The notes under the pieces: model-generated
What the model saw: the letters and a program-made list of their open reading frames with translations, nothing else
Databases searched by the model: none
What the model was told of the DNA's origin: nothing
Position numbers and translations under genes: made by a program
In this document: piece by piece, positions 8,459 to 17,253 of the stretch
Numbering within the stretch: position 1 is the stretch's first letter
Layout of the letters: every line of letters starts with the position of its first letter
Assembly (NCBI GenBank): GCA_902489795.1
Contig: CABUBU010000004.1
Location: forward strand, 1 to 64,000
DNA from: an uncultured Azospirillum sp.
GTDB lineage: Bacteria > Pseudomonadota > Alphaproteobacteria > RF32 > CAG-239
Direction of reading: 5' to 3'
Length of the DNA stretch: 64,000 nt

Positions 8459-8896
8459 ATGAAAGTAAACATCTTATACGGCAGCGAAACGGGCAATTCG
8501 GAAAATCTGGCCGGCGCGGCGGCAAACGAGCTGAAGAAAGCCGGTTTTGAAGCCGAAGTTCAGGATATGAGCGACATTCGTGCGGCCGATCTGGAAAACA
8601 TGACGCAGCTTTTAATCATCACCAGCACCTGGGGCGACGGCGAACCACCGTCAAACGCCGCCGAACTGCACGACGAACTGTCTGCCGCAAACGTCAGCCT
8701 GAGCGGCCTTGCCTATGCCGTTTTGGGATTGGGTGAATCCTACTACGACCGTTTCTGCCAGGCGGCCATTGATTTTGATGAATATCTGGCCGCCCTCGGC
8801 GCCGAAAGAATCCTCGAACTGGAAAAGGCCGACGGCGAATTCGAAGACGTCTTTTCCGCCTGGATCGGCAACGTGATTGCCAAACTGAAAGCCTGA
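8459..8896 (+). CDS. flavodoxin / MioC-like FMN protein
   Basis: This 145-aa soluble FMN-binding electron carrier has the phosphate-binding loop GSETGNSENLA at about 9-19, the first flavin-side loop TSTWGDGEPPSNA at about 56-68, and GLGESYYDRFC at about 90-100. It is a short-chain type, closest in motif style to MioC and to the flavodoxin domain of sulfite reductase. The cytoplasmic partner is unknown. Its position behind a Fur-family regulator fits iron-limited replacement of ferredoxin, but that is inference. A hairpin terminator follows at 8931. Confidence 0.9.
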   Translation: MKVNILYGSETGNSENLAGAAANELKKAGFEAEVQDMSDIRAADLENMTQLLIITSTWGDGEPPSNAAELHDELSAANVSLSGLAYAVLGLGESYYDRFCQAAIDFDEYLAALGAERILELEKADGEFEDVFSAWIGNVIAKLKA

Positions 8897-8930
8897 CCGC
8901 TTTCAAATATGACAAGTATAACTTCCTTAA

Positions 8931-8961
8931 AAAATATGCCCGGAATCCGGGCATATTTTAT
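8931..8961 (+). terminator. terminator of the flavodoxin gene
   Basis: AAATATGCCCGG and CCGGGCATATTT form a perfect 12-bp stem with a 3-nt loop, followed by a T-rich tail. Confidence 0.85.
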
Positions 8962-9090
8962 TTTCCGGCAAAACTATCATCCATATTTAAAAAAAACGGA
9001 CAGCCATTATCTACGGCAGAAGAATGTCTTTTCGCCTGATTTTCCGCCTGACATTCAATCGACAACAACAACACAAGAAGGAGATTATTC

Positions 9091-10359
9091 ATGACAGCAC
9101 CATTAGAAGGCATAAAAGTCATCGACATGACAGAAGTTCAGTCCGGTCCGTCCTGCACCCAGATGCTGGCCTGGTTCGGCGCGGAAGTGATCAAGATCGA
9201 ACGTCCCAGCGGCGGCGATCCGACCCGCAGCGAACTGACCGACATTCCCGGCATGGACGGACTTTATTATTTGCAGCTCAACAGCAACAAACGCTCCGTG
9301 GGGCTCAACGTCAAAACACCCGAAGGCAAGGAAATTCTTACCAAACTTCTGCGGGAAGCCGACGTCTTCGTCGAAAACCTGCACCCCGGCGCCGCCGACG
9401 AACTCGGCTTTTCCTGGGAAGAAGTACACAAAATCAACCCCCGCATTGTCTACGGTTCCATCACCGGTTTTGACGAAAACTCGCCTTATGCCAACGTCAA
9501 ATGCTACGAACCGATTGCCCAGTGCGCCGGCGGCGCCGCTTCCACCACCGGCTGGTGGTCGGGGGAAAACAACCTTCCGACCCAGTCCGGCGCCGCGCTC
9601 GGCGACAGCAACACCGGCATGCACCTGCTGATCGGCCTGCTGGCGGCGCTGCTCCAGCGCAACAAAACCGGCGTCGGCCAGCATGTGCGCCAGTCGATGC
9701 AGGCCTCGGTACTCAACCTCTGCCGCGTAAAATTGCGCGATCAGCTGATTTTGGAACACACCGGACGACTGACCAACTATCCGCAATATCCGAACAGCGT
9801 TTTCAACGACACCGTTCCCCGTTCGGGCAACATTGAAGGCGGAGGCGTTTTCGGCTGGTGTTACAAGTGCAAAGGCTGGGAAAACGATCCCAACGCCTAT
9901 GTCTACATCGTTCTGCAAAGGGAAGACAAGGCTTTTGAAGCGGCCGCCAAAGCGCTCGGCAAACCGGAATGGATCAACGATCCGAAATTTTCCACCGCCG
10001 ACGCCCGCGACAAGAACAAGGAAGAAATCTACCGGGAAATTGAGCAGTTCACCATCGGCAAAGACAAATTCGAAGCGGTTGCCGAACTGAGCAAGGCTGG
10101 CGTTCCCTGCGGCCCGGTGCTGAGCCTGAAGGAAATCGAAAACGACCGTTCGCTGCGCGAAAACGGCACCATCGTCGAAGTGGAGCAGATCAAACGCGGC
10201 AAATATCTGACCGTCGGCATGCCGATGAAATTTTCCGACTTCACGCCCGAAATCAAAGGCGCGCCCCTGCTCGGCCAGGATACGGACCCGATTCTCGCCG
10301 GGCTGGGCTACACTCAGGAACAAATCGTCAAACTGCGCAACGACAAAGTCGTCGCCTGA
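9091..10359 (+). CDS. frc: formyl-CoA:oxalate CoA-transferase
   Basis: This 422-aa class III CoA-transferase moves CoA from formyl-CoA to oxalate in the cytoplasm. It shows the family opening (LEGIKVIDMTEVQSGPSCTQ), the catalytic Asp in LGDSNTGMH (Asp172; Asp169 in the Oxalobacter enzyme), and the glycine loop region NIEGGGVFGW. The length matches Frc. The pairing with oxc just downstream makes oxalate the likely substrate rather than carnitine or bile acids. A strong ribosome site (aagaaggag) precedes the ATG. It is first in a three-gene operon matching E. coli yfdW-yfdU-yfdV content. Confidence 0.93.
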   Translation: MTAPLEGIKVIDMTEVQSGPSCTQMLAWFGAEVIKIERPSGGDPTRSELTDIPGMDGLYYLQLNSNKRSVGLNVKTPEGKEILTKLLREADVFVENLHPGAADELGFSWEEVHKINPRIVYGSITGFDENSPYANVKCYEPIAQCAGGAASTTGWWSGENNLPTQSGAALGDSNTGMHLLIGLLAALLQRNKTGVGQHVRQSMQASVLNLCRVKLRDQLILEHTGRLTNYPQYPNSVFNDTVPRSGNIEGGGVFGWCYKCKGWENDPNAYVYIVLQREDKAFEAAAKALGKPEWINDPKFSTADARDKNKEEIYREIEQFTIGKDKFEAVAELSKAGVPCGPVLSLKEIENDRSLRENGTIVEVEQIKRGKYLTVGMPMKFSDFTPEIKGAPLLGQDTDPILAGLGYTQEQIVKLRNDKVVA

Positions 10360-10433
10360 CAAAACGGCCCTTCCACGGCCGGTTTTTCCCTGCCGCGGAT
10401 TTTCGCCCGGCATTTTTTATCGGAGGTAACAAC

Positions 10434-12134
10434 ATGAACGCCACTGCAAACACCACCAACCTGACCGACGGCATGCGGCTGACGGTCGAAGCACTCAAGA
10501 AAAACGGCATTGACACCATTTTCGGCGTCGTCGGCATTCCGGTGACCGACCTGGCCCGCTATGCGCAAAAAGAAGGCATTCGCTATATCGGCTTTCGTCA
10601 CGAACAGTCGGCCGGCAACGCTGCGGCCGCCAGCGGTTTTATCACCGGCCGGCCGGGAATTCTGCTTACCGTTTCCGCTCCCGGTTTCCTCAACGGCCTG
10701 GGCGCGCTGGCCAACGCTACCGTCAACGGCTTTCCCATGATTCAGATCAGCGGTTCCAGCGACCGCGCGATCATTGACCTTGAACAGGGCGATTACGAAG
10801 GGCTGGACCAGCTGAACATCGCCCGTCCGTTTGCCAAGGCGGCCTACCGCGTCAACCGTCCAGAAGACATCTGCACCGGCCTGGTCCGAGCCGTCCGCGC
10901 CGCCGTGTCGGGACGTCCGGGCGGAGTTTATCTGGACCTGACAACGGCCATGCTGGCTGCCGAACTCGACCGGGACGCGGCAGCGGCTTCGCTTTTTTCA
11001 CCGGTCGATCCGGCACCGGCCATCATTCCCTCCGCCGATTCCGTCGAACGCGCGCTTAAGCTTTTGTCCGCGGCCGAAAAACCGCTGGTCATCCTCGGCA
11101 AAGGTGCCGCCTATGCGCAGGCAGACCGGGAAATCAGGGAATTTGTCGAAACAACCGGCGTTCCCTACCTGCCGATGTCAATGGCCAAGGGACTGCTGCC
11201 CGACGACCACCCGCAAAGCGCGGCCGCGGCACGTTCTTTCGTATTGGAAAACGCCGACGTGGTGATGCTGGTCGGTGCCCGCCTCAACTGGCTGCTCACT
11301 CACGGCCGGGGCAGACATTGGAATCCGCATAACAAATTCATCCAGCTCGACATTGATCCCGTCGAAATTGACAGCAACCGTCCGATCGCCGCGCCGGTGG
11401 TCGGCGACATCGCCTCTTCCGTGCGCCTGCTTTTGAACGGTCTGGAACGACACCCCGTCAGGGCTCCCGCGGACTGGCTCTCGGCCGTTGATGCCGCCAA
11501 ACGGCCCAACGTTGCCAAAATGGAAGAAAAACTGAACGCCGAAGCTGCCCCGATGAACTTTTTCACCGCCCTGAACGCCGTGCGCAAAGTGCTCTCCGCG
11601 CACCGCGACATTTATCTGGTCAACGAAGGTGCCAACACGCTTGACGACACCCGCGACGTCATAAACATGTACCTGCCCCGCCGGCGGCTGGACTGCGGCA
11701 CCTGGGGCGTCATGGGCATCGGCATGGGATTTGCCGTCGGTGCCGCCGTCACCGGCAAAAAACCGGTGGTGGCGATTGAAGGCGACAGCGCTTTCGGCTT
11801 CTCGGGCATGGAAATCGACACCATCTGCCGTTACAAACTGCCGGTAACGATCGTCGTTTTCAACAACGGCGGCATTTACCGCGGTGACGATCCCAATCTC
11901 GGCGGCGGCAGCGATCCCTCGCCCACTGCCCTGTCCTCTTCGGCCAGATATGACAAACTGATCGAAGCCTTCAGCGGCGCGGCTTACAATGCCGCCACGC
12001 CGCAGGAACTGGAAAACGCCCTCTCCGCAGGTCTGGAATCCGGCCGGCCGACCCTGATCAACTGCGTCATCGACCCGGCCGCCGGCACCGAAAGCGGGCA
12101 TATCGGCAGCCTTAACCCCAAAACGCTCGTTTAA
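10434..12134 (+). CDS. oxc: oxalyl-CoA decarboxylase
   Basis: This 566-aa thiamine-diphosphate enzyme converts oxalyl-CoA to formyl-CoA and CO2. The N-terminal Pyr domain has the conserved Glu in YIGFRHEQSAGNAAAA; a central nucleotide-binding-like domain follows. The C-terminal TPP-binding motif runs GDSAFGFSGMEID (about 450) to VVFNNGGIY (about 475-483). Together with frc it closes the cycle that yields formate and consumes a proton per oxalate. A clear Shine-Dalgarno (cggaggt) lies upstream. The gap to frc is 74 bp and to the transporter gene 18 bp. Confidence 0.94.
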   Translation: MNATANTTNLTDGMRLTVEALKKNGIDTIFGVVGIPVTDLARYAQKEGIRYIGFRHEQSAGNAAAASGFITGRPGILLTVSAPGFLNGLGALANATVNGFPMIQISGSSDRAIIDLEQGDYEGLDQLNIARPFAKAAYRVNRPEDICTGLVRAVRAAVSGRPGGVYLDLTTAMLAAELDRDAAAASLFSPVDPAPAIIPSADSVERALKLLSAAEKPLVILGKGAAYAQADREIREFVETTGVPYLPMSMAKGLLPDDHPQSAAAARSFVLENADVVMLVGARLNWLLTHGRGRHWNPHNKFIQLDIDPVEIDSNRPIAAPVVGDIASSVRLLLNGLERHPVRAPADWLSAVDAAKRPNVAKMEEKLNAEAAPMNFFTALNAVRKVLSAHRDIYLVNEGANTLDDTRDVINMYLPRRRLDCGTWGVMGIGMGFAVGAAVTGKKPVVAIEGDSAFGFSGMEIDTICRYKLPVTIVVFNNGGIYRGDDPNLGGGSDPSPTALSSSARYDKLIEAFSGAAYNAATPQELENALSAGLESGRPTLINCVIDPAAGTESGHIGSLNPKTLV

Positions 12135-12152
12135 CACGGGAGGAAAAAGATT

Positions 12153-13112
12153 ATGCTGAACATCATGCTGACCGACCTGGTTCCCATTTTCGTCATTATG
12201 ATTCTCGGTTACGTTTCCGGCAAAAAAGGCGAATTTAACGCCGCAAACGCCAGAAGCCTCAATCAGTTCGTCTTAAATTACGCTTTGCCGGCGGGACTTT
12301 TCGTTTCCATCGTCAAAGCCAACCGAGCCATGCTGTTTTCCGACATCCGCCTGTCGCTGGTCAGCCTCGGCGTTATCGTCGGCTGTTATTTCTGGTCTTA
12401 TTTTTCCTGTCTGAAATTTTTCAAACACAGCAAAGCCGAAGCTTCGATTGCCGGACTTGTCGGCGGTGCGCCGACTATCGGCTATCTGGGCTTTGCCGTG
12501 CTGGAACCCATTTACGGCACCAGCGCCACCGTCGGCCTGGTGGTTGCGGTGGTGGCCATCGTCGTCAACGCGATCACTATTCCGATCGCCCTCTACCTGC
12601 TCAACCCCGGACGGCAGTCGGCAAACGCCGCCGGCAATCCGCCGGTCAAGCCGTCAAACGCCCTCATCAACGCGTTGAAAGAACCGGTCTGCTGGTCACC
12701 GATACTGGCGGTCCTCATCGTCTTGACGGGGTTCCGCTTTCCCGGCAGCCTGGATCCGGTTTTCAACCTGATTGCCAATGCCAACGCCGGCGTTGCCGTT
12801 TTCGCCGCAGGCATCACCCTTTCGACCAACAAATTTGAGTTTAACGCGGAAGTGATTTACAACTCTTTTGTTAAACTGATCTTCATGCCGGCGGCAATGC
12901 TTGTCATCGGCCTGCTGACGGGAATGAACGGCGAAAAAGTGCAAATGCTGGTTTTATGCGGCGCGCTGCCGCCGGTTTTTTCCGGCATTATCATCGGCAG
13001 CCGTTTTCAGACTTACGTACAGACGGGCACTTCTTCGCTCGCCGTCAGCACCTTCCTGTTTATGGCCACGGCGCCTTTGTGGATTTGGCTGTCCCGGCTG
13101 ATTGCCGGATAA
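12153..13112 (+). CDS. AEC family transporter (YfdV-like), probable oxalate or formate carrier
   Basis: This 319-aa inner-membrane protein of the auxin efflux carrier family has about ten hydrophobic segments in two inverted repeats. The first is MLTDLVPIFVIMILGYVSGK and the last VSTFLFMATAPLWIWLSRL. It is the third gene of the operon after frc and oxc, as yfdV is in E. coli. Import of oxalate or exchange with formate is therefore a reasonable inference, though AEC members also carry malonate and auxins. The canonical MFS antiporter OxlT is not seen here. Confidence 0.85.
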   Translation: MLNIMLTDLVPIFVIMILGYVSGKKGEFNAANARSLNQFVLNYALPAGLFVSIVKANRAMLFSDIRLSLVSLGVIVGCYFWSYFSCLKFFKHSKAEASIAGLVGGAPTIGYLGFAVLEPIYGTSATVGLVVAVVAIVVNAITIPIALYLLNPGRQSANAAGNPPVKPSNALINALKEPVCWSPILAVLIVLTGFRFPGSLDPVFNLIANANAGVAVFAAGITLSTNKFEFNAEVIYNSFVKLIFMPAAMLVIGLLTGMNGEKVQMLVLCGALPPVFSGIIIGSRFQTYVQTGTSSLAVSTFLFMATAPLWIWLSRLIAG

Positions 13113-13130
13113 AAAAGCCGCCACGGTCAA

Positions 13131-13166
13131 AAAAAATACCCGGCCTTCAACAGCCGGGTATTAAAA
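13131..13166. terminator. bidirectional terminator between the oxalate operon and the GNAT gene
   Basis: AATACCCGGC and GCCGGGTATT form a perfect 10-bp stem. A run of A precedes and a T/A-rich stretch follows, placed between convergent stop codons. Confidence 0.8.
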
Positions 13167-13179
13167 ATGCCGCAAAAAA

Positions 13180-13671
13180 CTAAATGACCTTGGCCATAAA
13201 ATATTCGTCGGCATATTTGTCGCCGAAGCTGACCGCCTTCTTGCGGATTCCTTCCCGTTCATAATGATGCTTCTCAAACAGGGCGATCGCCGGAAGATTG
13301 TCGGTAACCACCGTAATTTCCAGCCGTCCGATGCCCTTTTCCCTCGCCCAGTTTTCGGCAAAGGCGATCAGCTTGTCGGCAATTCCCTGCCGCTGACTGT
13401 CACGCAGCACGCCGACAGTAAACCGGGCGGTATGCTGCAGCTTGGACAAATGGCTGCGGGAAATGCCGAGATAAGCGACGATTCGTTCGCCTTCGGTCGC
13501 CACGAAAACCTGTTTGTAGTCATCGTAATCCTCAATATATTTCTGTTCCTGTTTGGCTTTTTCCGCCGTTTCCTTCGGCGTAAACATCAGGTAGTCGCTT
13601 TCTTTGACCAGCTTTTCGTAAAACTCCACAAACTTTTCGGCATCGGCCGGTCTGATTTTTCTGATTTCCAT
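13180..13671 (-). CDS. GNAT family N-acetyltransferase
   Basis: This is a 163-aa acyltransferase with the GNAT fold. Motif A is visible as FTVGVLRDSQRQGIADKLIAFAENWA (acetyl-CoA pyrophosphate loop Q/R-x-x-G-x-A), with motif B around ITVVTDNLPAIALFEKHHYEREG. The pattern is that of RimI/PhnO-like and amino-sugar or amine acetylases. The substrate cannot be predicted. It is a single gene convergent with the oxalate operon. The start is the first ATG, preceded by a ggaggtata ribosome site. Confidence 0.88.
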   Translation of the reverse strand: MEIRKIRPADAEKFVEFYEKLVKESDYLMFTPKETAEKAKQEQKYIEDYDDYKQVFVATEGERIVAYLGISRSHLSKLQHTARFTVGVLRDSQRQGIADKLIAFAENWAREKGIGRLEITVVTDNLPAIALFEKHHYEREGIRKKAVSFGDKYADEYFMAKVI

Positions 13672-13888
13672 AATATACCTCCAACTGATTGATTGTAAAC
13701 GCCCCTTCCCCTCCTGTTCCGATAAGGTATTTTCGACTTTCTTTTTTTCAACCGCCGTTATCCGAAAGTTGAGAGCTGGACGGCCGCCGCCGCGTTTTCC
13801 GAAACCGTCGTTTTCCGCATTTCATCCGCTTGTGCCCAATGTCTTCTTTGACTTTTGTCGTCAAATTTCAGACAAAACAAAAAAATCC

Positions 13889-13917
13889 TTTACAAAAGCA
13901 AATAAATCCGTTAACAT
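13889..13917 (+). promoter_or_regulatory. promoter of the leader peptide / GNAT transcript
   Basis: TTTACA, 17 bp, TAACAT. The stretch is AT-rich and lies directly upstream of the leader ORF at 13934. Confidence 0.5.
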
Positions 13918-13933
13918 TTAAAAATAGTCTAAA

Positions 13934-14002
13934 ATGAGTAAAAGAATGACCGCATTAATATTAACATCCCTGCGCTTACGCAGATTGACACTGCGACGAT
14001 GA
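13934..14002 (+). CDS. leader peptide, 22 aa, with an RLR motif
   Basis: The frame reads MSKRMTALILTSLRLRRLTL then RR and a stop. It is rich in Arg and Leu codons at its end and contains Arg-Leu-Arg at residues 14-16. The last two Arg codons and the stop lie in the left arm of a hairpin (TGCGACGA 13992 with TCGTCGCA 14022), directly followed by a Rho-independent terminator and then an acetyltransferase gene. That order is typical of ribosome-stalling attenuation. R-L-R type motifs are known to stall ribosomes carrying macrolides (ErmDL class). No strong Shine-Dalgarno is visible. Confidence 0.5.
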   Translation: MSKRMTALILTSLRLRRLTLRR

Positions 14003-14058
14003 CTTGTCCGCAAAGGTAAGTTCGTCGCAAGATTTGAGTTTGCTCAAATCTTTTTTTT
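13992..14058 (+). promoter_or_regulatory. attenuator: anti-terminator-type hairpin and terminator
   Basis: The first hairpin is TGCGACGA/TCGTCGCA (13992-14029). The second is AAGATTTGAG / CTCAAATCTT (14029-14052) with a 4-nt loop and eight T, a strong terminator. The ATG region of the acetyltransferase follows at once. The two hairpins share base 14029. Confidence 0.7.
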
Positions 14059-14091
14059 ATGTCAAATCTCAGAAAAACGCAGAGGTTCCAA

Positions 14092-14910
14092 ATGAGCACA
14101 AAACAGTTAACGGTCAAAAAATTAAACATTGAAAATTTAGCCGATGTTATGAAATTGCAACAAAAAATCATCGGCAACCTGCATCCTGACGAGCAGCACT
14201 TTATCCTGCACAGAACAGCAGAAGACTACATGAAATCGCTTGACGGTCACAGCTCAAACATGCTGGGGGTCTTCGACGGCGAAACTTTAATTGCCCAAAC
14301 GGTATACAGCCTGCCTCATAACGGCGAAAGCAGGGACATGCCCGAGTTTAAGCCGGAAATTGAAAACAAAGACCTGGTTTTGTACGAGGCCATCCTGGTC
14401 GATCCGGTTTACCGGGGTTCCAGCCTGATGAAAAGAATGCTCGAATATATCGAAAACAACGCCCTTGACAGCGGCAGGACTCATGCCATCATCCAAATTG
14501 CCGTCGACAACCCGGCCAGCTGGATTAACGCGCTGCATCACGGCATGTCTATTACCAAAGTCGACCGGGATCCTGCCGACGGAGCAAAAGTCATTTATCT
14601 GGAAAAAGATATTTCCCGGAAATCCGCGCCGGTTTCATTCCCCGTCCAAAACAATGCCCGGGTTTACAGCATGCACCTCGGGGAAAACATCCATGCGGCA
14701 ATCCCCGCTCTTTTTCACAAAATGCAGCATCTGATAAAAAACGGTTATCATGGGGTTGCCCTCAACAAAGAGAGCAAAAGTCTGATTTGGGAACAACAAA
14801 ACGCCTCAAAAAGCAACGGCCTTGCTCTCGCTCACACGCCCGAAGATAAAACATCTTCCTTTATCGATCCGTTTTCCCTGCTGTCCCGAAATAATACCAC
14901 TCGGTATTGA
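14092..14910 (+). CDS. GNAT family acetyltransferase, attenuator-controlled
   Basis: This 272-aa protein has a GNAT domain in the N-terminal two thirds. LYEAILVDPVYRGSSLMKRMLEYIE at about 102-126 is motif A with the R-G-x-x-L-M acetyl-CoA loop, followed by IIQIAVDNPASWINALHHGM. The C-terminal 80 residues have no clear relation. The start at 14092 (MSTKQLTVKK) is chosen because AGAGG lies six bases upstream; 14059 abuts the terminator T run and is less likely. The substrate is unknown. The leader upstream hints at control by translation stress or an antibiotic. The 3' end overlaps the convergent deacylase gene by 50 bp. Confidence 0.82.
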   Translation: MSTKQLTVKKLNIENLADVMKLQQKIIGNLHPDEQHFILHRTAEDYMKSLDGHSSNMLGVFDGETLIAQTVYSLPHNGESRDMPEFKPEIENKDLVLYEAILVDPVYRGSSLMKRMLEYIENNALDSGRTHAIIQIAVDNPASWINALHHGMSITKVDRDPADGAKVIYLEKDISRKSAPVSFPVQNNARVYSMHLGENIHAAIPALFHKMQHLIKNGYHGVALNKESKSLIWEQQNASKSNGLALAHTPEDKTSSFIDPFSLLSRNNTTRY

Positions 14911-15721
14911 CCGGCGCCTGCAAGTTGGGCAGAAGAATAAAACCGTCATTTGAAGCGTACAACGCCTCTCCGTCATCATAAAGCGCAATACGTTCGCCCT
15001 TGCACACCGGATCCAGGTGCTTATAACTGCGGCAGAGCCTGCCTTCCTTGTTCTTGAGCACATAGCTCTCCATCCGGATGTGCTTTTTCGCCCGAGGCGC
15101 CGGCAGCGGCAAATCAACCATCCCGAAGGCAGACAACGCGTTTACAATCGCTTGATAAGCCAGTTCGGCCGCCTGCGGATCTTTGTGATAACCGCACTCC
15201 AAAGTCGTGGCCGTGTTGCCGTACGCATGAGCGCACCATTCGGTGGAAAAGTCGCGGATTTCGGTCTGCCTGCCGTAAATGTCCGGCCAGCCTTCCAAAA
15301 CAAAATCCACGGGCAGCGCATCGATCAGCTTTTGGTTATAAACATCGGGATAATCGCAAAAGGCAAAAGGAACATCGCCGACGCAATGCGTCGAATGCAA
15401 ATCCAGCGTAAACCTGTGCTCCCGGATGAGAGGACAAATTTCATTGGCAAGTTTCTGCTCGTAAGACCGCGGATCGTCATGCACGGTCATCACCCGGTTC
15501 AAATTCTCGTCAATATTGCGTACGTCCCGGCGGTACGCTTCCGGATTGCAAACCGGAACCAGCGTCATCTTCCCGTTTTTTAACGCCAGCACGCCGCGCT
15601 CAATTTCGTCAACGATCCTGCGGCAGGCCTTTGTGCCGGCGGTTTCGTTGCCATGAACCGCCGCCAAAACCAACAGGCTCAGCCCGTCATGTTTCTCTTT
15701 GAACTCATGTTTTTCTATCAT
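14861..15721 (-). CDS. AstE/AspA-like zinc deacylase (M14 carboxypeptidase superfamily)
   Basis: This is a 286-aa protein of the succinylglutamate desuccinylase/aspartoacylase family. The zinc ligands are visible as AAVHGNETAG (His23, Glu26) and the later DLHSTH histidine; the catalytic Glu is in TTLECGYH. A C-terminal beta domain is typical. The family hydrolyses amide-linked acyl groups from amino acids. No arginine succinyltransferase genes are nearby, so the substrate is open. The start at 15721 is set by an aggagag site eight bases upstream; in-frame ATG 15763 lies before that site. Confidence 0.87.
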   Translation of the reverse strand: MIEKHEFKEKHDGLSLLVLAAVHGNETAGTKACRRIVDEIERGVLALKNGKMTLVPVCNPEAYRRDVRNIDENLNRVMTVHDDPRSYEQKLANEICPLIREHRFTLDLHSTHCVGDVPFAFCDYPDVYNQKLIDALPVDFVLEGWPDIYGRQTEIRDFSTEWCAHAYGNTATTLECGYHKDPQAAELAYQAIVNALSAFGMVDLPLPAPRAKKHIRMESYVLKNKEGRLCRSYKHLDPVCKGERIALYDDGEALYASNDGFILLPNLQAPVNTEWYYFGTAGKTDR

Positions 15722-15959
15722 TTTGTCATCTCTCCTTAACAGCATAATACATTTATCCGACAACTTTACAAGTGCCGATTTTTTTACTTATTCATTTCTT
15801 GCTGCACGCCGACAACCGCCTCCGGCGGGAAAAAACAAATCCAGCAGCCAAAACTGTTAACTATGACAGGACTTGGCTGTTTTGATTTCAATTTAACTTG
15901 AAACATAATACAATACACGATACAATAATGTTATATTTTTCGAATTTGGAACTAACATT

Positions 15960-16754
15960 ATGAATTTTGAAAAGCTAAATGAAACAAACTGCCGGATCAG
16001 CAACATTCAGAACAATGACAAAATTTTAATAGGAGGTTCATTTTTTGGCAAACTTGATTTGGCGGTTACGGCAGATATTGATAATTTTGAAAACTTTTTT
16101 AAAACAGCCGAAAAAAATGCATCAAATTTTGAAAACAACAAGAACATGAAAAAATGGCTGGAAAGCTTTGCTCCTGATTTTGATGTCAAAATATTTTCCC
16201 ATATGTATGCTTTTGATAATATTTTAAGGAAAATGTACCCGGATTTATCTTCCAATATTTCCAAACGTCAAGATTTCTATGACAAAGAGGGAAGTAAAAC
16301 CTTATCACAATCTTTTAATACAGGCGTATGCCAGTGTGCCGAAATAGCAATTTTAGCCCAAACATATTTCCAAAGACAAGGAATTGAAACAAAATATTTT
16401 GGTGGTGAATTATTGCGTTCGGCCAATGAAGAATTCGGCGAAGCACACAGCTTCATCACAATTAAATCAGAACAAAATGATTATATTTATGATCCTGCAA
16501 ATCCAATGCTTAACTCCGGCATATACCTGCCACGAATATCTACTATAGAAGCCACGCCGTCTCAAAAGAAGCAATTTGAAAATAAAATACACACCGAAAA
16601 CAACAGAAGAAACTGCGCCTTTCTGGAGGCTAAAAATATATTAACAAAATCCAGTTGGTATTATGGTTGTGGCGACGGTGCCAATGTATTTCCTTCATTT
16701 ATTATTTCTAAAAATAACATACATATTCCACCAACAAAAAAATACGAACTGTAG
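15960..16754 (+). CDS. transglutaminase/cysteine-protease-fold protein, low GC
   Basis: This is a 264-aa protein I recognise only by fold. NTGVCQCAEIA (Cys124 or Cys126), EAHSFITIK (His163) and YIYDPANPM (Asp178) are in the order and spacing of the Cys-His-Asp triad of transglutaminase-like enzymes. There is no signal peptide. The base composition is far more AT-rich than its neighbours (many AAA, TTT and ATA codons), which suggests transfer. The gene stands alone, followed by copy C of the dispersed element. A secreted effector or a peptidoglycan/protein crosslink enzyme are both possible; the role is unknown. Confidence 0.65.
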   Translation: MNFEKLNETNCRISNIQNNDKILIGGSFFGKLDLAVTADIDNFENFFKTAEKNASNFENNKNMKKWLESFAPDFDVKIFSHMYAFDNILRKMYPDLSSNISKRQDFYDKEGSKTLSQSFNTGVCQCAEIAILAQTYFQRQGIETKYFGGELLRSANEEFGEAHSFITIKSEQNDYIYDPANPMLNSGIYLPRISTIEATPSQKKQFENKIHTENNRRNCAFLEAKNILTKSSWYYGCGDGANVFPSFIISKNNIHIPPTKKYEL

Positions 16755-16856
16755 TCAAGGTATTGAAAAAAATACGAACTAACAAGTACGGAAGCTTCTC
16801 CCAAAACGCAATTTTTAAATTTGCGACACCTAAACCAGATTAAGCCTTGATTTATA

Positions 16857-16925
16857 AATAGATACCCCCACTAAAACGGGGAAACTACAGCAGCTGCAGA
16901 TCTAACGTTTTGAGCATAATGGCAA
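16857..16925 (+). other. dispersed structured element, copy C (partial)
   Basis: It shares with copies A and B the string order atagata-cccc, A-rich loop, gggg, cta, cagcagct, and ctaacgtttt. The second half (the GGYGT/ACRCC hairpin) is degraded. It sits between the low-GC transglutaminase-fold gene and the broken recombinase module. Confidence 0.45.
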
Positions 16926-16992
16926 AGAACTGCCTCCGATTAAATTCAGAATTAACTTACTTAACCAAACAGGAATAAAGAGTTAAAGAATT

Positions 16993-17253
16993 ATGAACTA
17001 CCGTTTGCAAACATCACCGGCACCAAAGGAAACTCAAGACCTGCATTTGAGTGTGATGTTTGCAGGCGGAAATGTCGGTAATGATATGAAAGCAGACGGT
17101 TATAACGCTCTGGCCAAGGACGTGGATATTAACGTTGGCGGAGATATGAGCCTCTCCGAACGCCGTGACTTTGGCAAGACGTTGATATCATTGGACTATT
17201 ACAACACCCACAGGTTAGAAGTCCTCGTAAAATTCCCACTTCATTTTTCTTAA
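16993..17253 (+). pseudogene. truncated open frame, unknown
   Basis: The frame is 86 codons (MNYRLQTSPAPKETQD...). Its last 25 codons run antisense into a recombinase remnant, so the original gene was probably longer and cut at about 17195. No family is recognised; the middle is glycine- and asparagine-rich (FAGGNVGNDMKADG). It has little evidence of being expressed and is most likely a gene fragment left by a deletion. Confidence 0.3.

Noticed and set aside
9103..10413. 436-codon open frame on the minus strand
   Set aside because: It is the mirror of frc; high GC third positions of the real gene keep the opposite frame open. The protein is repetitive and has no family signature.
11178..12137. 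319-codon minus-strand frame opposite oxc
   Set aside because: Same cause; the oxc TPP motifs lie on the plus strand.
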